DNA of 31,897 nt from a virus. The stretch is from positions 1-31,897 of the IMG/VR virus record IMGVR_UViG_3300009009_000035, one strand, 5' to 3'. Below are positions 18,085-25,750 of the stretch, piece by piece. Made by a program: the position numbers and the translations under genes. Under the pieces are notes generated by a model that was not told the origin of the DNA, searched no databases, and worked only from the letters and a program-made list of their open reading frames with translations. How positions within the stretch are numbered: the first letter of the stretch is position 1; the number at the start of each line of letters is the position of its first letter.

Positions 18085-18392
18085 TACTGCACCTCTGTTC
18101 CTTCTGGAATTTCAAACTCTTCAGTGTTTAAGTTAAAGCTCCCCTTAAAGAAAGTAGCGATATCAGCTTTCTTAATTGCTCCGCTTATTTCTTCAGGAGT
18201 TATTCCAATATACACATACTCTTCGTCTTCGTCAAGTAAATAACCTTGAAGTGTAAGATTAAGTATCTTACCCCCAGCTGCACCCTTAACGGTCCTGAGA
18301 AGAAAAGCTAACTCATCCCCTGCAAATGTCGCAAACATTTTACTATAGGTCTTGGCTTGCTTTTTCTGCGGCCCTTTTCTTTTTAAGCTCAT
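18084..18392 (-). CDS. small protein between helicase and polymerase, unknown function
   Basis: Protein of 102 residues. I chose ATG at 18392 because GGAGGG lies 6 bases upstream; the frame is open to 18413. The N-terminus is basic (SLKRKGPQKKQAKTYSKMF). The remainder looks beta-rich (GKILNLTLQGYLLDEDEEYVYIGIT) and ends in an acidic tail. Its start lies inside the end of the primase-helicase gene, and its stop overlaps the polymerase GTG. That position suggests a replication accessory factor. I do not recognise the family. Confidence 0.6.
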   Translation of the reverse strand: MSLKRKGPQKKQAKTYSKMFATFAGDELAFLLRTVKGAAGGKILNLTLQGYLLDEDEEYVYIGITPEEISGAIKKADIATFFKGSFNLNTEEFEIPEGTEVQ

Positions 18393-20265
18393 ACAAATCC
18401 CTCCGTTCTTCATCTGTTAAAGTTCTAATACTACCAGTTAATCCATCCCAACTAAAATCATAACTACCTAACTGACCCATCCTATTCTTTACTACTAGGA
18501 TACTTAGGTACCTATCTTCTTCTGGATTCTTAGGACTGAACCCAGGTCTATTCATAGTAAAAATTACCGAGCAAGCCTGTTCAACCGCAGAAGATCCCTT
18601 GATGTTCCTCATGCTAGCTAGTTCATCTGAAGGATCTCCACCGTGCTTCTGTGTTTGTAACAATAATAATACGGTTAACTCAAGCTCATTGGCTAGATCT
18701 TTTAATTTCTGTGCTACTAGTGCAGTGTTCGCTGTAGGATCTGAGTAAGGACCAGCTACATTCTCTAAGTAATCTACGACCACTAGCTTCACCTTCTCAC
18801 CAGTACGTTCTTGTTCAGCAATAACCATGTCCTTCATATTCTCTACTGTAATACCAGATGAAAAACAGAAGCTAACATTAGCATACTCTTTAGAAACCAC
18901 TTGCTCAAACTGTGATATCTTAGGATCATTGCTCCTATACATCTCAAATAACTTCTTACTATATACGCCCGTGTGCTTCTGTATTAATCTTTGAAATACT
19001 AGTGGAGCCCCCATGTCTAGAGAGAAGAACACACTTCGTAGATTAGACTTAGATACAGTGTTAAGTACGCTCATAGATATGGAAGTCTTACCTGCAGACG
19101 GAGCAGCAAGTAGTCCTACTAACATTGAGGTAGTAATACGAACATCTCTGTCGATCTCATCAATACCTAACTTAATAGTGTTAGCTTCAATCTCTGTAGC
19201 AAACTTTCTAAATACATTACTAACATTAGTTACAGGAACTAAAGGTACTTCTTCCTTAGCTGGAACTTTAAGACCCAATCTCTTTGTAACCTCTTGTAGC
19301 AGTGGTGTATTATCGTATGAGTAAGTACCACCTTTCCAGTCTGGTTTACATACAACGTTAACAATATTGTTATATAGCTCATCATCTGGGAATCTATCCA
19401 CACCATTACGCTTAGCTTGTACTTCAGCTACACCTTTAAGCATACGGTAGATAATCTCTTTAGAGAATCCCTGACTCTTATATGTAGCAGCTAAGATCAT
19501 AAACGCAGTATTACGTACACCACTACCGAAGTACCCTTGTTGTAAAGCATACTTAGCATCTGATAACCACTTAGGTTTCTGTGTAAGATCAAGATCATGT
19601 ACCTCTACTTCAACTGTAGGTACTACCTTTTTCTCTGCGTTCTTAATAACTCTTTCAGGTAAAGAAGCTGGTGTCCAAGACTCCATTAGTTCTTCGTCTA
19701 CATTATTAATAGACTTAGCAAACTCCCTGATTAGATTAATGTCCATCTCTGTAAGTTGTGTTACAGATAGAGGCATCTTATATAGTTTACTCTTAGGATG
19801 TCTTGTGCCTACCACTCTAATAATTCTATTAGGATCTGATACAACCTTATCGAATGTCTTAAGATCCCCAGCTAAGGAGAATGTAATATCTTTAAACTGT
19901 TGCGGAGTAAACTCTTGAGTAGTATCTACTTGAACAGAGAATCCCTTACTCCCTGAGAAAGCCACTTGAATACTCTCTTCTGGTATATCATACGATGCTA
20001 ACCTAGTGATCACAGTGATCGCATCTTCACGAGCGTTCTCAGGATTAGTTGCATCGTCGAAGTCAAATAGTAATTTATTTGTAACAACATCTTTGATACC
20101 ACTTACTGTACCAGTCTCATTGAATCTTTGATAATGTTGTTCGTTGTATTTATATAGCGAGATATAATAATCGTTATCATTAGAAACGATATGGTCCCAA
20201 ACACTTTCAGTAGATGGGATAAGTTTATACTTAGTTAAACCTTGTGCAAGTCTTACGTATTCCAT
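18343..20265 (-). CDS. AEP-like primase fused to DnaB-type (SF4) helicase
   Basis: Protein of 640 residues. The N-terminal part (about 1-190) looks like an archaeo-eukaryotic-type primase: LLFDFDD gives the metal pair Asp68/Asp70, SGSKGFSVQV (104-113) matches the SGxKGxH motif but with Ser110 for His, and DPNRIIRVVGTRH (144-156) is the usual third block. A linker (about 190-350) follows. The helicase domain has Walker A APSAGKTS (388-395), Walker B LVVVDY (Asp498) and the DnaB-like LLLQTQKHGG and SSAVEQACSVIF blocks. T7 gp4 instead uses a zinc finger and Toprim domain, both absent here. It would unwind and prime at the fork for the polymerase encoded downstream. The SD GGAGGAGG is unusually strong and has a complement in the leader. 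Confidence 0.85.
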   Translation of the reverse strand: MEYVRLAQGLTKYKLIPSTESVWDHIVSNDNDYYISLYKYNEQHYQRFNETGTVSGIKDVVTNKLLFDFDDATNPENAREDAITVITRLASYDIPEESIQVAFSGSKGFSVQVDTTQEFTPQQFKDITFSLAGDLKTFDKVVSDPNRIIRVVGTRHPKSKLYKMPLSVTQLTEMDINLIREFAKSINNVDEELMESWTPASLPERVIKNAEKKVVPTVEVEVHDLDLTQKPKWLSDAKYALQQGYFGSGVRNTAFMILAATYKSQGFSKEIIYRMLKGVAEVQAKRNGVDRFPDDELYNNIVNVVCKPDWKGGTYSYDNTPLLQEVTKRLGLKVPAKEEVPLVPVTNVSNVFRKFATEIEANTIKLGIDEIDRDVRITTSMLVGLLAAPSAGKTSISMSVLNTVSKSNLRSVFFSLDMGAPLVFQRLIQKHTGVYSKKLFEMYRSNDPKISQFEQVVSKEYANVSFCFSSGITVENMKDMVIAEQERTGEKVKLVVVDYLENVAGPYSDPTANTALVAQKLKDLANELELTVLLLLQTQKHGGDPSDELASMRNIKGSSAVEQACSVIFTMNRPGFSPKNPEEDRYLSILVVKNRMGQLGSYDFSWDGLTGSIRTLTDEERRDLYELKKKRAAEKASQDL

Positions 20266-20268
20266 TTT

Positions 20269-20370
20269 CCTCCTCCAAAGAAAACGCCCCTTTTTAAGCT
20301 AGGGGCCACAGCTAATTATAGCAATGTCGGAGGAGGTCCATGCTATGAACTTTAATCAAGTTCCCCCGAC
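20269..20370 (-). promoter_or_regulatory. structured mRNA leader: pseudoknot and SD-sequestering switch
   Basis: Leader of the primase-helicase gene, read on the - strand. Stem 1 pairs GUCGGGGGA (20370-20362) with UCCUCCGAC (20334-20326): nine pairs with one G·U. Stem 2 pairs AUAGCA (20346-20341) with UGCUAU (20323-20318) and interleaves with stem 1, giving an H-type pseudoknot. Stem 3, an alternative, pairs CCUCCUCCGA (20336-20327) with UUGGAGGAGG (20278-20269), which is the SD itself. Stems 1 and 3 share bases and exclude each other. A nine-codon reading frame (20341-20312, MDLLRHCYN) also lies in the leader. Read as RNA from the + strand, stem 1 would have an A-C mismatch, which favours the - strand. 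No known riboswitch class was recognised. Confidence 0.55.
20286..20306 (-). terminator. GC-rich hairpin in primase-helicase leader
   Basis: GCCCCU (20306-20301) pairs with AGGGGC (20291-20286) around a 9-base loop, and the transcript continues GUUUUC. The short U-run makes it a weak intrinsic terminator or attenuator. It lies inside the loop closed by the SD-sequestering stem, so it could stabilise the off state instead of ending transcription. Confidence 0.4.
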
Positions 20371-20378
20371 TGGACATC

Positions 20379-20612
20379 TTAATCTTCTGTGATTAGATAT
20401 ACTTCTTGACGGATATACTCAGGGATCTTAGACAATCTTTCTTCACCCTTAGCTTCCTCAAGCTTACCTGCAGCCACTTGATCTTTGATCTTCTTACGAG
20501 GATCTTGGATCTGCAAAGCTGCGTCCTTAGTTAACTTGACATCTGATTCTACTTTCAGATATAAGCTACCTTTCTTACTCTTACGGATCGTTCCTACTTT
20601 TAACCAAGCCAT
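20379..20612 (-). CDS. small conserved phage protein, possible DNA-binding
   Basis: Protein of 77 residues beginning MAWLKVGTIRKSKKGSLYLK. The first half reads as beta strands and the second as a charged helix (AAGKLEEAKGEERLSKIPEYI). It ends in a beta strand with an acidic tail (VYLITED). I recall similar 'GTIR.SK.G..YLK.E' proteins next to phage replication genes. An OB-like single-strand-binding role fits the position and the acidic end but is a guess. The ATG overlaps the upstream stop and GGAGG lies 6 bases before it. Confidence 0.6.
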   Translation of the reverse strand: MAWLKVGTIRKSKKGSLYLKVESDVKLTKDAALQIQDPRKKIKDQVAAGKLEEAKGEERLSKIPEYIRQEVYLITED

Positions 20613-20962
20613 TAGTTACCTCCTTCAGCCTGTTGTATTTCTTTCAAAAACTCAGCAGCCGCTTCGTCTTCGATTTCTTTTGATAGTGTCTCGTTCTTCT
20701 GGATGGCTGCCGACATAATCGACTTGTAATGTTGAGCGCCAACACACATTAAGAACAGTTCTTCTTCCGCTTTTGTTTTAAACTTAGGCATCTTAGAGTT
20801 AAACGGGAACTCCATAGTTGCTGTGAACACTCGAGCTAGAGGACCAGCCTTCATGTTCTTAGCGTAGTTATTAATATCAGCAACTGTAATACTAAACTTC
20901 TTAGCTACTGTATTAATAAAGTCGTTGTCTAATGGGTCTACTGTTTTATTTTCTTCAGACAT
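20612..20962 (-). CDS. small protein in recombination operon, unknown function
   Basis: Protein of 116 residues, helical, with an acidic N-terminus (MSEENKTVDPLDNDF) and an acidic C-terminus. The centre has PLARVFTATMEFPFNSKMPKFKTKAEEELFLMCVG. No catalytic motif is seen. The ATG has GAGGAG upstream and sits at the ERF gene's end; its stop overlaps the next ATG. It is probably co-translated with ERF and may assist annealing or replication; this rests on position only. Confidence 0.55.
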   Translation of the reverse strand: MSEENKTVDPLDNDFINTVAKKFSITVADINNYAKNMKAGPLARVFTATMEFPFNSKMPKFKTKAEEELFLMCVGAQHYKSIMSAAIQKNETLSKEIEDEAAAEFLKEIQQAEGGN

Positions 20963-21468
20963 TATAACTCCTCTTCAACTGTTGTTTCAGTTTTCTTTAC
21001 AAATGTTGGCTTCTTAAACGAAGGCTTAGCTGATGCTGCATTGCTAGCTGCTGGTGCTGCAGCTGCAGGCTTACTAGCTACGGAAGTAGTAGCTTTACCT
21101 GATGCTGAATTACCATCATCATCTTCAGCAGCTAAGCACAATAAAGACATTAGTCCGTATCGTCTAGCATAAGAGATACCACTACCTACTTGTTGAGCGT
21201 CATTGGCTGACTTAGAAATAACTTCTGTGTCAGATATAACAGACTCACCACTCTCAGCGTGGACGATAGTAGTCCTAACAAACTGCTTACCATCTGCAAA
21301 TACTGTGGGCTGTAGTAATACTAACCCTGCTTTAGTAAGCGCAGGAACTACTGCTTCTCTTACTGCATTTAAACTTACATATTGACTCTTGAAAAATGGA
21401 TTGGATTCATCTTTCTTAAGTGCCCCTAATTCACCTTGTACCTTTAGTAGCGAAGTATATAATTTCAT
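20962..21468 (-). CDS. erf: ERF-family single-strand annealing protein
   Basis: Recombinase of 168 residues that would anneal complementary single strands during phage recombination and repair. The ERF core occupies about residues 1-118: LYTSLLKVQGELGALKKD, then NPFFKSQYVSL, LTKAGLVLLQP, ESGESV, and the signature DAQQVGSGISYARRYGL followed by AAEDDDG. The tail (120-168) is Ala/Ser/Lys-rich and disordered, ending in an acidic patch, as is usual in this family. GGAGAGG precedes the ATG. The Fe-S nuclease two genes upstream could supply the resected ends. Confidence 0.9.
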   Translation of the reverse strand: MKLYTSLLKVQGELGALKKDESNPFFKSQYVSLNAVREAVVPALTKAGLVLLQPTVFADGKQFVRTTIVHAESGESVISDTEVISKSANDAQQVGSGISYARRYGLMSLLCLAAEDDDGNSASGKATTSVASKPAAAAPAASNAASAKPSFKKPTFVKKTETTVEEEL

Positions 21469-21782
21469 TAGCCTCTCCTTTTTAAAATTAAGTTGGCACG
21501 TTGCTTCTGCTCAGCTTTAACTATAGCTACTTGCAGTGAATCAGCGCCGCCTACTATACCTATAATACGACTGTAGTCCGTCGAAAGGTCAAAAGAAATT
21601 TCAACTATGTCGTAATATTTTTTTCTTGTAGCACTAGGTACTACTCCATAACTGTAGGATAACGTATTGTATTTACTGGTATTATCCTCCTTCGTCTCTA
21701 CCTTAACCGACTCCTCATTGGATTCCGGCAAAGCTCCTGCAATAAGATCGTATAGATCATCTGCTTGTTTCTTCTTAGCCAC
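21468..21782 (-). CDS. unknown protein between nuclease and ERF genes
   Basis: Protein of 104 residues starting at GTG, with GGAGG just upstream inside the nuclease gene's end. The first 40 residues are polar and acidic. The rest looks alpha/beta (KKYYDIVEISFDLSTDYSRIIGIVGGADSLQVAIVKAEQ) and ends basic (ANLILKRRG). Its stop overlaps the ERF ATG. I do not recognise the family; the position suggests a recombination partner. Confidence 0.5.
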   Translation of the reverse strand: MAKKKQADDLYDLIAGALPESNEESVKVETKEDNTSKYNTLSYSYGVVPSATRKKYYDIVEISFDLSTDYSRIIGIVGGADSLQVAIVKAEQKQRANLILKRRG

Positions 21783-22890
21783 CTTTGTCCTCCTTCTTTA
21801 TTAGACCATTAGGTTTATTTTTATAACACAAATCAAAGTACACACACTTACCGCCATAATAATTATCACAGCTGTTAAGGTTACGAGGGAACAACCCTGC
21901 CTTAATAGACTCATTAATTGTATCCGAGTTCTCAAGTACTATAGTTTCTGTCTGCTCTGGTATTTCGTTTATAATAAATTGTATATTAATGTCGAAGTCA
22001 AACGTCTCCGTCCACTCACCATTACATCTGACGCCTTCTATAACATTAGAACAAGTCTTATGTCTAGCTCCACTACCATCGTACCCACACTTAGAACATA
22101 TCTTGGTGCGATTCTTAATCACACCTTTACGCATAACTATATACCCAGCATTTCTAGTTTGATACTGGGAATACAAAGCATGCATATATAGTGAGAGCTG
22201 AGCTGAAGTAATAACACTATCATCTGCATACTCACGAGCTGATGTCTTGTTGTCTAGGATCACAGTCCCTACATCTTTGATGTCAGCAATCAAGTCTACA
22301 AAACCTACGATCTCATCTCCATGTTCGTTGGTTAAAGATACTTTCTTCTGTACCTCATGGACTTTTGTTATCTTAGGTAGTACCTTTTTCTTGTAAGCTG
22401 TCAACATAAGATAACCTTTACGTCTCATTGACAACCAGTTCATGTAGTTATAGAAAGATAAATCAGATTGACTGAAGGAACCTATGCCACTTACTGACTT
22501 TCTTTCTGATAGCTTTTTATAATTTTCCAGGATACTATCAACTCCAATGTCGTATTGTTCTCCAAGAACTTCTTTAATAGATTGATAGTCCGCTTCATAA
22601 AGAAGGTCAGAATCAAAATCACTGTTCGCGTATACCACCTGCGTAGAGGTCGGTATGTCAGTGAGGATATCGTTGATGTAAGATTTTCTAAAAGACTTCT
22701 CAAATTCCACCTCTGCTTTTTCTAAAGACTTCTCAGTTAATAAAATGTTCAGTGCATTATCTAGCGCACTACCAAACAATAAGGCACCGCTAGTATTAGA
22801 TGGCCTAAGCTTATCAACGTAATGGTATTGATAACTCTTAGGACACATCTGGTATTTGGATATTTGTGAATGGCTAAGTTTAGTAGTCAT
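21775..22890 (-). CDS. PD-(D/E)XK nuclease, RecB/Cas4-like with Fe-S cysteines
   Basis: Exonuclease-type protein of 371 residues. It starts KLSHSQISKYQMCPKSYQYHYV, the usual RecB/Cas4 opening. Catalytic residues are in HEVQKK (Glu179), GFVDLIAD (Asp199) and ILDNKTS (Asp213, Lys215), followed by SAQLSLYMHAL. Cys16 and a C-terminal trio (Cys341, Cys349, Cys355 in CDNYYGGKC...LC) are placed as in AddB/Cas4 4Fe-4S nucleases. Two further pairs (Cys265/268 and Cys280/289) look like an inserted zinc knuckle. It would resect DNA ends for ERF. The ATG has no close SD; TAGGAG lies 22 bases upstream. Confidence 0.88.
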   Translation of the reverse strand: MTTKLSHSQISKYQMCPKSYQYHYVDKLRPSNTSGALLFGSALDNALNILLTEKSLEKAEVEFEKSFRKSYINDILTDIPTSTQVVYANSDFDSDLLYEADYQSIKEVLGEQYDIGVDSILENYKKLSERKSVSGIGSFSQSDLSFYNYMNWLSMRRKGYLMLTAYKKKVLPKITKVHEVQKKVSLTNEHGDEIVGFVDLIADIKDVGTVILDNKTSAREYADDSVITSAQLSLYMHALYSQYQTRNAGYIVMRKGVIKNRTKICSKCGYDGSGARHKTCSNVIEGVRCNGEWTETFDFDINIQFIINEIPEQTETIVLENSDTINESIKAGLFPRNLNSCDNYYGGKCVYFDLCYKNKPNGLIKKEDKGG

Positions 22891-22927
22891 ATTTATATTA
22901 CGAATGACACGCTCCTATAGTAATGTT

Positions 22928-23395
22928 TTAATTATTCTCAGCTGTTTTCCAGGGCCCTAAACTCCCCAGTAATCCGTGCCTATAAGCAAAGAAGTATGCA
23001 TTATAGTTACCGTTATAAAACTCTTTCTTGGTTTTATACTTAGATGCAAGTTCTTCTAATTGAGTTAAGGTAAAGCTACCCTTCTTATTAAATCCCGGTC
23101 GAAGATTTACAACTGCCTCACTCAACATACCTGTACGAAGGGCATATAAATAAGCACCATTATATAGAACTTTCAATTGCCTTCTACTTTTAACGGTAGT
23201 TAGTACCTTTAAAACTGACTCCCTATTCCACTTGACACAAGACTTCTTTTGCATTTTCTTGGGGAACAATCTGGCTATCATTCCAAACCGACGTGCCGCT
23301 TGGTATGCACTGGAATTATTCGCTTGGAATTGACTCTTGGTTTCATACTTCTTTGCCTCTAATTTTATAGATTTTTTTGTCCACTTAGCTTTCAT
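22928..23395 (-). CDS. protein with three helical DNA-binding-type repeats
   Basis: Protein of 155 residues made of three copies of one ~43-residue unit: about 3-45 (WTKKSIKLEAKKYETKSQF...AYQAARRFGMI), 53-96 (WNRESVLKVL...AYLYALRTGML) and 106-150 (FTLTQLEELASKYKTKKEF...AYFFAYRHGLL). The unit matches the repeat attached to many phage homing endonucleases, where it binds DNA. No nuclease domain is present, so this may be a remnant or a free DNA-binding protein. The ATG overlaps the previous stop (ATGA), with AAGGAGG 4 bases upstream. Confidence 0.7.
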   Translation of the reverse strand: MKAKWTKKSIKLEAKKYETKSQFQANNSSAYQAARRFGMIARLFPKKMQKKSCVKWNRESVLKVLTTVKSRRQLKVLYNGAYLYALRTGMLSEAVVNLRPGFNKKGSFTLTQLEELASKYKTKKEFYNGNYNAYFFAYRHGLLGSLGPWKTAENN

Positions 23396-23640
23396 AAATC
23401 CTCCTTATGTTTATACCATATAATAATACTTATTAGTACCGCATTGAATCCGTAGTTAATAGTTAAAGCGAGCTTGCCCAAGGGGAACGTGTATATCAAC
23501 AACATCAGATCCCCAGCTCCCCACATAAGCAGGAACAACCAGCTTATGTCTGAAGCAGACTTAGTTCTTACAGTCTGTATTGCTTGAGGTAACCCACACA
23601 ATGCTAACAACACAGACCCCATCCATCCTAGTATTTCCAT
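23392..23640 (-). CDS. PQ-loop (SemiSWEET-like) membrane protein
   Basis: Membrane protein of 82 residues with three apolar helices: about 3-20, 34-51 and 56-77. The first carries the LCGLPQAIQTVRTKSASDIS signature, in which the Pro-Gln pair and following 'T+sa.diS' are typical of PQ-loop/SemiSWEET proteins. Such single-repeat proteins pair up to make a small transporter, often for sugars. ATG at 23640 overlaps the NrdA stop; a GTG lies one codon earlier. What a phage would move with it is unknown. Confidence 0.8.
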   Translation of the reverse strand: MEILGWMGSVLLALCGLPQAIQTVRTKSASDISWLFLLMWGAGDLMLLIYTFPLGKLALTINYGFNAVLISIIIWYKHKEDL

Positions 23641-25337
23641 CACCCCTCACAAGCCTTACATTCTTCTACTGATCTACTAGCCAAGTCACTCCTGATAGCA
23701 GCAGATGATCTTAGGTAGTATAAAGATTTCAAACCTTCCTTCCAGGCTTCAACATGCACCTGGTGTATGTACTTAGGTTCACTGTTTGCTGAGAAGAATA
23801 GGTTAACACTCTGGCCTTGATCAATAAACTTCTGCCTCTGCCCAGCTTGTTTAACAATAGCAAACTGGTTAAGTTCCCTAGCTGTTAAGAACACTTGCTG
23901 TACCTCCTCTGGTATCTCTTTGATCCCTAATACACTACCGTCTGCTTTAATAATACTATCCCATATTTGAGAATTGTCAAGTCCTAATTCACCTAACTTC
24001 TGCTTTAGTGTAGGATTGTATCTAATGAATGTACCCTTAGCTGACTTCTGTACAAACACATTAGCAGAGATAGGTTCAATACCTTGCGATACTCCACCAC
24101 TAATCAAAGCGTTTGATACAGTGGGAGCCACAGCTAGTAGGTGAGAGTTACGTTTACCAGTACCCTGCATCCACTCAGGTTCACCTAGTATCTCAGCTAT
24201 CTCTCTTGATGCTTCATCGGCTTGTTGCTTCATGGAGGAGAACACTCTAGAGTTTAACATCATAGACTCAAAGCTATCAAAAGCAAACATCTTAGATTGT
24301 AATAGAGTATGCCAACCTAACACACCAAGTCCTAATGCTCTAGACTTTACTGCGAAGTTGTAAGCTCTCTCCATACCAGGTATGAAGTAAGCCTTAGCAA
24401 TAAACTCCTGCATCACTGCATCGAGAAAGTAGATGGCTGTCTTTACTGCATCAGTATCTTTCCACTCATCGTACTTAGCTAAGTTCATGGAAGATAAACA
24501 ACATACAAAGGAGTGATCATCATCTGTGTGTAAGAATATCTCTGAACATAAGTTACTACCATTAACTCTATACCAAGGTAGGTGTTTAGGATTACCTTGT
24601 TGTGCTGCGTCTGAAAAGAAAACGAAAGGCTCACCAGTTTCAAGTCTAGTAGTCATTAAGTGTTTCCACTTATCTCGTTTGTCCTTATCCCCAGCTAACA
24701 TATCCTGCATAAAGCTATCTGATATTGTAACACCATGATGAATGTTAGGGCAATATTTATTCTGATCTTGACTTGGATGTCTGATCATAATAAAACTATT
24801 AGCATCTGTGTGTTCAATAGGTAAGTAGGCGGCCACTGCACCACGACGAATAGCCCCTTGACTTACTGATGATATAGTACTATCTAATATCTTAGCCCAA
24901 GATACAGGACCACTAGCTGTACCTCCTGTACCTAATACAGAATCTTCTGTTGATCTAATCTTATTCATATGCACAGCAGTTCCCCCGCCATACTTAGTCA
25001 TCACTGCTACTTCTTTAATCGTATCAAAGATACCATTCAAAGTGTCAGGCATGAACGAACTAAAGCAGGACACTGGTAGCCCCCTGCTCGTACCCATATT
25101 ACTAGCTACTGGTGTAGCTAATCCCAACCATCCCTTGTAAATGATAGCAAAGAACTTAGACTCTAACTCTTGCTGCATACTAGCAGGGTAATAGCTAGCA
25201 GCTGCCTTAGATACACGACGATACATATCAACAGGAGTCTCTCCTGATTGTAAGTAGCCGCCTTGTAAAGTCTTAAGTCCTTCTTCTGTTAACCAATCAC
25301 TAGCCTTACCTAACTCTTTTAATCTTTGTAAGTCCAT
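23640..25337 (-). CDS. nrdA: class I ribonucleotide reductase, alpha subunit
   Basis: Catalytic subunit of 565 residues that reduces ribonucleotides to deoxyribonucleotides for phage DNA synthesis. Active-site pieces are present: Cys91 in LPVSCFSS, the NxCxE motif NLCSE (Asn262, Cys264, Glu266), a cysteine pair in FVCCLSSMN (279-280) and the radical-transfer pair Tyr540-Tyr541 in KSLYYLRSS. The C-terminal shuttle is CKAC (Cys560, Cys563). It is shorter than bacterial NrdA (about 760) and lacks the N-terminal ATP-cone, so dATP shut-off is not expected. It lies in one run with nrdB, two small genes apart. AGGAG precedes the ATG. Confidence 0.95.
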   Translation of the reverse strand: MDLQRLKELGKASDWLTEEGLKTLQGGYLQSGETPVDMYRRVSKAAASYYPASMQQELESKFFAIIYKGWLGLATPVASNMGTSRGLPVSCFSSFMPDTLNGIFDTIKEVAVMTKYGGGTAVHMNKIRSTEDSVLGTGGTASGPVSWAKILDSTISSVSQGAIRRGAVAAYLPIEHTDANSFIMIRHPSQDQNKYCPNIHHGVTISDSFMQDMLAGDKDKRDKWKHLMTTRLETGEPFVFFSDAAQQGNPKHLPWYRVNGSNLCSEIFLHTDDDHSFVCCLSSMNLAKYDEWKDTDAVKTAIYFLDAVMQEFIAKAYFIPGMERAYNFAVKSRALGLGVLGWHTLLQSKMFAFDSFESMMLNSRVFSSMKQQADEASREIAEILGEPEWMQGTGKRNSHLLAVAPTVSNALISGGVSQGIEPISANVFVQKSAKGTFIRYNPTLKQKLGELGLDNSQIWDSIIKADGSVLGIKEIPEEVQQVFLTARELNQFAIVKQAGQRQKFIDQGQSVNLFFSANSEPKYIHQVHVEAWKEGLKSLYYLRSSAAIRSDLASRSVEECKACEG

Positions 25338-25340
25338 ATA

Positions 25341-25532
25341 TTACTCCTCTATTCTAAATAGTAAACTTAATTTATAAATCTGTACTAATAAAGTAGTACT
25401 CGGTTTTTCTAACACTCTAATACCAAATCCAACATACCCATAGTAAGTGTACCTTAGAGTAAATTTCCCAACTTTAAGTATCTTGTTGATATAAAATGCT
25501 GGGTTGTCTTGTCCTTTTATTAATGAAAACAT
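25341..25532 (-). CDS. small protein between nrdB and nrdA, unknown function
   Basis: Protein of 63 residues with AAGGAG five bases before its ATG, so probably translated. It is beta-rich and aromatic (FTLRYTYYGYVGFGIRVLE). No membrane, metal or export motif is clear. It follows a 68-residue gene by one base and precedes nrdA by three. Confidence 0.5.
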   Translation of the reverse strand: MFSLIKGQDNPAFYINKILKVGKFTLRYTYYGYVGFGIRVLEKPSTTLLVQIYKLSLLFRIEE

Positions 25533-25533
25533 A

Positions 25534-25740
25534 TCACTCCTTTTCTCTAGTTCCTATAAGCATATCAAGAAAATTCTTAGCTGCTTGATTCGCTATCTCA
25601 TGTTGATCTGGTAATCTATATCCCCATTTAACTAGTTCATCTAGGAAAGCCATTGCAATATTTGATTGCCAAGAGTAGTAATAACTATCGTCCTTTGAAA
25701 GTTCTGTGCGTAACTTATCTATTGCCTCTTTAGTTTCCAT
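25534..25740 (-). CDS. small conserved-type protein, unknown function
   Basis: Protein of 68 residues, all helical, with the layout 'ETKEAIDKLRTEL...YYYSWQSNIAMAFLDEL' and a C-terminal 'ANQAAKNFLDMLIG'. I recall small proteins of this shape (W-x2-N-I-A followed by A-x3-F/L) from phages and bacteria, all without known function. AAGGAG lies 8 bases before the ATG. It lies between nrdB and nrdA and is likely co-transcribed with them. Confidence 0.55.
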   Translation of the reverse strand: METKEAIDKLRTELSKDDSYYYSWQSNIAMAFLDELVKWGYRLPDQHEIANQAAKNFLDMLIGTREKE

Positions 25741-25750
25741 CTGTTACTCC

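Noticed and set aside
20266-20378. Leader as a known riboswitch (preQ1, SAM-II, glutamine) or a tRNA
   Set aside because: The size and pseudoknot are suggestive, but none of the conserved cores I know of these classes is present, and no tRNA cloverleaf can be drawn.
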